From Actinomycetes bacterium (GTDB taxonomy: Bacteria; Actinomycetota; Acidimicrobiia; Acidimicrobiales; Acidimicrobiaceae), in the NCBI GenBank assembly GCA_021792075.1, contig JAJYVK010000077.1, positions 1 to 7,178 of the forward strand: a DNA stretch of 7,178 bases, given 5' to 3'. A program made the position numbers and the translations under genes. The notes beneath the pieces are model-generated. The model was not told the origin of the DNA and did not search any database. It was given only the letters and a program-made list of their open reading frames with translations. This document shows, piece after piece, positions 4,802 to 7,178 of the stretch (within the stretch, counting starts at the first letter, position 1; each line of letters begins with the position of its first letter).

Positions 4802-6862
4802 ATGCCCGGACATGCATCGTCAAATATCCGAAACGTGGTGTTGGCCGGCCACAACGCCACCGGTAAAACTTCCCTAGCTGAAGCTCTCCTTGCAAAGACA
4901 GGCGCTATACAGCGCCAGGGAAAGGTCGACGATGGCTCATCGGTATGTGATTTCGAACCTGAAGAAGTTCGCCACCATATGTCGCTATCCCTCGCCCTTG
5001 CTCCTTTCGAAGTTGGCCCTGTAAAGGTAAACCTCATCGACACGCCCGGATATGCCGACTTCTTCGATGAGCTGCGAGCAGCATGCTTTGCTGCGGATCT
5101 GCTGGTGCTAGTGGTTAGCGCAGTCGAAGGAATTCAAGCGCAGACTCTTGCGGCATGGGAGCTGGCCTCCGAACTCTCACTTCCGCGTCTTGTAGTTGTG
5201 AACAAACTGGACCGCGAACGGGCAAACTTCGATCGGATCCTCACTGAGCTGGTAGAACAGTTCGGTGCCGGCATTGCTCCACTCGAGCTACCAATCGGAG
5301 AAGAGGGCGATTTTCATGGAATAGCCGACCTTTTGACTGACACTGCGATCCTCTACGACCACGGAAAACCAACGAATGCTCCGATACCGGAGTCGATCTC
5401 GGATCTGGAGCACCGGGTAAGAGAGCAGCTCGTCGAAGGAATTGTAGTTGGTGATGATGCTCTAATGGAGCGGTACCTGGATGGGGAGATTCCCGATCCG
5501 GAGCAGCTTGAAGCTGCACTTGCCAAAGGCGTCACCTCAGGAACTGTGTTTCCAGTCGTCTGTGCATCGGCTTTGACTGGCGTGGGAGTCGACCGCATCG
5601 CCGCCCTTCTTACAGAGCTAGCACCTTCTCCCATTGAGCGTCCGATAGTAGTAACAAATGAAAGTTCTCAGGCAAGCGAAATTCCGTGCGATCCATCTGG
5701 TCCTCCAATTGCCACCGTGTTCAAAACCATAGCCGACCCTTATGTTGGAAAGATATCTCTGCTTAGACTTGTGTCAGGAACGCTGCGACCCGACACAGTC
5801 CTCGTAAACTCTCGTACCCACTCTGAAGAGCGCCTACACGTTCTGCAACTGCTGAGAGGCAAGGAAGCTGTCTCCATCTCTGAAGCGCAAGCCGGAGATA
5901 TAGTTGCCGTGCCCAAGCTCTCGGGCACGTCTACCGGTGACACCCTAGGCCTAAAGGGCAACACAATCTTCCCCCGGCTGCCCGAGCCTGAGCCGGCAGT
6001 CCTTTCGATCGCAATCAGGCCGCGCTCCAAAGGGGACGAGGACAAGCTGATGACCGGCATTCACCGCCTCCAGGATGAGGATCCTTCGCTCAAGGTTGCA
6101 CGAGTCGAAGAGACTCATCAGACGCTTCTATCCGGCACTGGAGAAACACACCTTGCCGTGATTTGCGAACGGCTTCAGCGCAAATACGGAGTCGAGGTGG
6201 AAACCGATGAGGTTCTGGTCGCGTACCGTGAAACGATCACAACTGAAGCTCAAGCCGAAGGCAAGTACAAGAAGCAATCGGGTGGACACGGCCAGTTCGG
6301 CGTGGCCGACCTGAAGATAGAACCTCTCCCTCGTGGAGGCGGGTTCGAATTCGTAGATGCGATTTTCGGTGGAGCGATTCCGAAGCAGTATCTCCCAGCC
6401 GTAGAAAAAGGGGTGCTCGAGGCAATGGCCCAGGGCGGTCCAAAAGGCTACCCAGTCGTGGACGTGAAAGTTACATGCTATGACGGCAAGTTCCATCCAG
6501 TTGACTCCTCGGAAATGAGCTTCAAGATGGCAGGTTCGCTGGCATTCAAGGAAGCAGTTGCAAAAGGCAATCCCGTAGTGCTTGAACCAATATCACGACT
6601 TAGTGTTGTCGTGCCATCATCCATGCAGGGCGACGTCCTTGGGGATCTGAACTCGCGACGCGGACGAGTCCAGGGCACCGAGTCGTTACCAGGTGGCCGC
6701 CAGAGAATCGTGGCCCTAGTGCCGACGGCGGAGATACTGCGTTATGCTGTCGACCTCAGAGCTCTGACGGGAGCGCGAGGCCGATTTCTGGCCGAACACG
6801 ACCACTACGATACCGTTCCATCCAACCTGACTGCAAAGATTGGCGCAGTCTCTACGCTCTGA
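4802..6862 (+). CDS. fusA2: elongation factor G-like GTPase EF-G2
   Basis: This is a translational GTPase of the EF-G family, full length at 686 residues. The G domain (about 1-280) has P-loop GHNATGKT (16-23), DTPG (80-83), NKLD (134-137) and the SA of the G5 motif (CASAL, 254-258). Domain II spans about 301-385 and domain III 396-470. Domain IV has SGGHGQFG (493-500) and, near its tip, FHPVDSSEMSFKMAGS (564-579). Domain V has GDLNSRRGRVQG (614-625) and YAVDLRALTGARGRF (648-662). The switch I region lacks the RGITI of canonical EF-G and reads DFEPEEVRHHMSLSL (50-64), the mark of the EF-G2 branch. Paralogues in this branch bind GTP and ribosomes, but their translocation activity is variable or absent (T. 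thermophilus EF-G-2, M. smegmatis EF-G2). It is therefore probably an accessory factor rather than the main fusA product. No clear intrinsic terminator follows. Confidence 0.94.
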   Translation: MPGHASSNIRNVVLAGHNATGKTSLAEALLAKTGAIQRQGKVDDGSSVCDFEPEEVRHHMSLSLALAPFEVGPVKVNLIDTPGYADFFDELRAACFAADLLVLVVSAVEGIQAQTLAAWELASELSLPRLVVVNKLDRERANFDRILTELVEQFGAGIAPLELPIGEEGDFHGIADLLTDTAILYDHGKPTNAPIPESISDLEHRVREQLVEGIVVGDDALMERYLDGEIPDPEQLEAALAKGVTSGTVFPVVCASALTGVGVDRIAALLTELAPSPIERPIVVTNESSQASEIPCDPSGPPIATVFKTIADPYVGKISLLRLVSGTLRPDTVLVNSRTHSEERLHVLQLLRGKEAVSISEAQAGDIVAVPKLSGTSTGDTLGLKGNTIFPRLPEPEPAVLSIAIRPRSKGDEDKLMTGIHRLQDEDPSLKVARVEETHQTLLSGTGETHLAVICERLQRKYGVEVETDEVLVAYRETITTEAQAEGKYKKQSGGHGQFGVADLKIEPLPRGGGFEFVDAIFGGAIPKQYLPAVEKGVLEAMAQGGPKGYPVVDVKVTCYDGKFHPVDSSEMSFKMAGSLAFKEAVAKGNPVVLEPISRLSVVVPSSMQGDVLGDLNSRRGRVQGTESLPGGRQRIVALVPTAEILRYAVDLRALTGARGRFLAEHDHYDTVPSNLTAKIGAVSTL

Positions 6863-7049
6863 CGATGATATCGGCAAGACTTTCCGCTTCAGACTTTTCG
6901 GGTGGCCGACTTATATCCATCTTCAATAGGAGCAGGTCCAAAGCTAACCCGCCACGATAGTCTTCCCATTGCAGATGGCTATGCCCGTTCTGACGGGTTG
7001 CCATCCCCCGATTCGCGAGAAAATATTGCAGCTGGTCAACCCGGATCAA
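6852..7049 (-). CDS. hypothetical small protein convergent with EF-G2
   Basis: The 65-residue frame ends at TAG 6854-6852, inside the last codons of EF-G2, giving an 11-bp tail-to-tail overlap. The nominal TTG start at 7049 has no ribosome binding site, and the frame stays open for another dozen codons upstream to a TGA without offering an ATG. The translation (including YRGGLALDLLLLKMDI and PPEKSEAESLADIIVRA) looks like soluble protein with an acidic C-terminal helix. A separate upstream frame on the same strand (ATG 7156 to TAA 7058) overlaps the open stretch, so this may be the 3' part of a frameshifted gene of about 100 residues. No family is recognised. Confidence 0.3.
   Translation of the reverse strand: MIRVDQLQYFLANRGMATRQNGHSHLQWEDYRGGLALDLLLLKMDISRPPEKSEAESLADIIVRA
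6984..6997. terminator. weak candidate hairpin downstream of EF-G2
   Basis: CCCGT (6984-6988) and ACGGG (6993-6997) form a 5-bp stem with loop TCTG. It is the most stable short stem I see after the EF-G2 stop, but it lies 121 bases away and only two T follow, so it is not a convincing intrinsic terminator. Confidence 0.15.
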
Positions 7050-7178
7050 TAGAGTCTTTAGTCGAACTTGGCCGAGGGTGTTTCACGCGTCCTTGGCACC
7101 GTACAGTTATTTTGGCCGCAGAGAAGGCTTCGGACCGCCGCGACTGTAGTCGGCATCCCCAGGAAACGAACCTGCCTG
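7050..7178. other. right-hand end, no supported gene
   Basis: The final 129 bases hold a 32-codon minus-strand ORF (ATG 7156-7154 to TAA 7060-7058) without a properly spaced ribosome binding site, and a small dyad CGAC-TGTA-GTCG (7141-7152). A T-loop-like string GGTTCGTTTCC appears on the minus strand near 7160-7172, but no acceptor stem or other arms complete a tRNA. Confidence 0.4.

Noticed and set aside
7155..7178. T-arm-like string on the minus strand suggesting a tRNA 3' end
   Set aside because: The loop reads TTCGTTT rather than TTCRANY, the T-stem has only four pairs, and no acceptor stem or CCA follows.

Overview
The window is bacterial, of moderate GC (mid-50s by eye). The best-supported source is an actinobacterium: EF-G2, the EutA-like subfamily and the APC permease all read as actinobacterial, and GTG/TTG starts are used. 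This taxonomy is inferred from protein style only.

Layout, left to right. (1) Bases 1-951, + strand: the C-terminal part of an APC-superfamily permease whose start lies outside the window. (2) Bases 952-1418: a 467-bp convergent gap with no convincing intact gene. It holds several short inverted repeats and an interrupted minus-strand reading frame that may be a gene remnant. (3) Bases 4156-1419, minus strand: a tight two-gene operon, a bicupin protein followed by a EutA-type ATPase. The bicupin stop and the EutA TTG start share four bases. EutA carries an unusual His/Asp/Gly-rich N-terminal extension. (4) Bases 4157-4801: a divergent intergenic region. On the minus strand it contains a protein-like reading frame split over two frames. 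On the plus strand it contains a perfect 13-bp inverted repeat, a second hairpin and a doubtful 78-codon ORF that stops one base before the next start codon. (5) Bases 4802-6862, + strand: a complete EF-G-like GTPase (EF-G2) with a consensus ribosome binding site. (6) Bases 6863-7178: a short minus-strand ORF convergent with EF-G2, possibly the 3' part of another frame-split small gene.

Functional reading. EutA reactivates adenosylcobalamin-dependent ethanolamine ammonia-lyase, but eutB and eutC are not in the window. The permease could be the amine or amino-acid importer of the same pathway, and the lyase could lie just beyond the left edge; neither is shown here. The bicupin has a clear metal site in its second half only, so the bicupin and the His-rich EutA together suggest metal-linked support of a cobalamin enzyme. 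That link is an inference. EF-G2 appears unrelated to this pathway.
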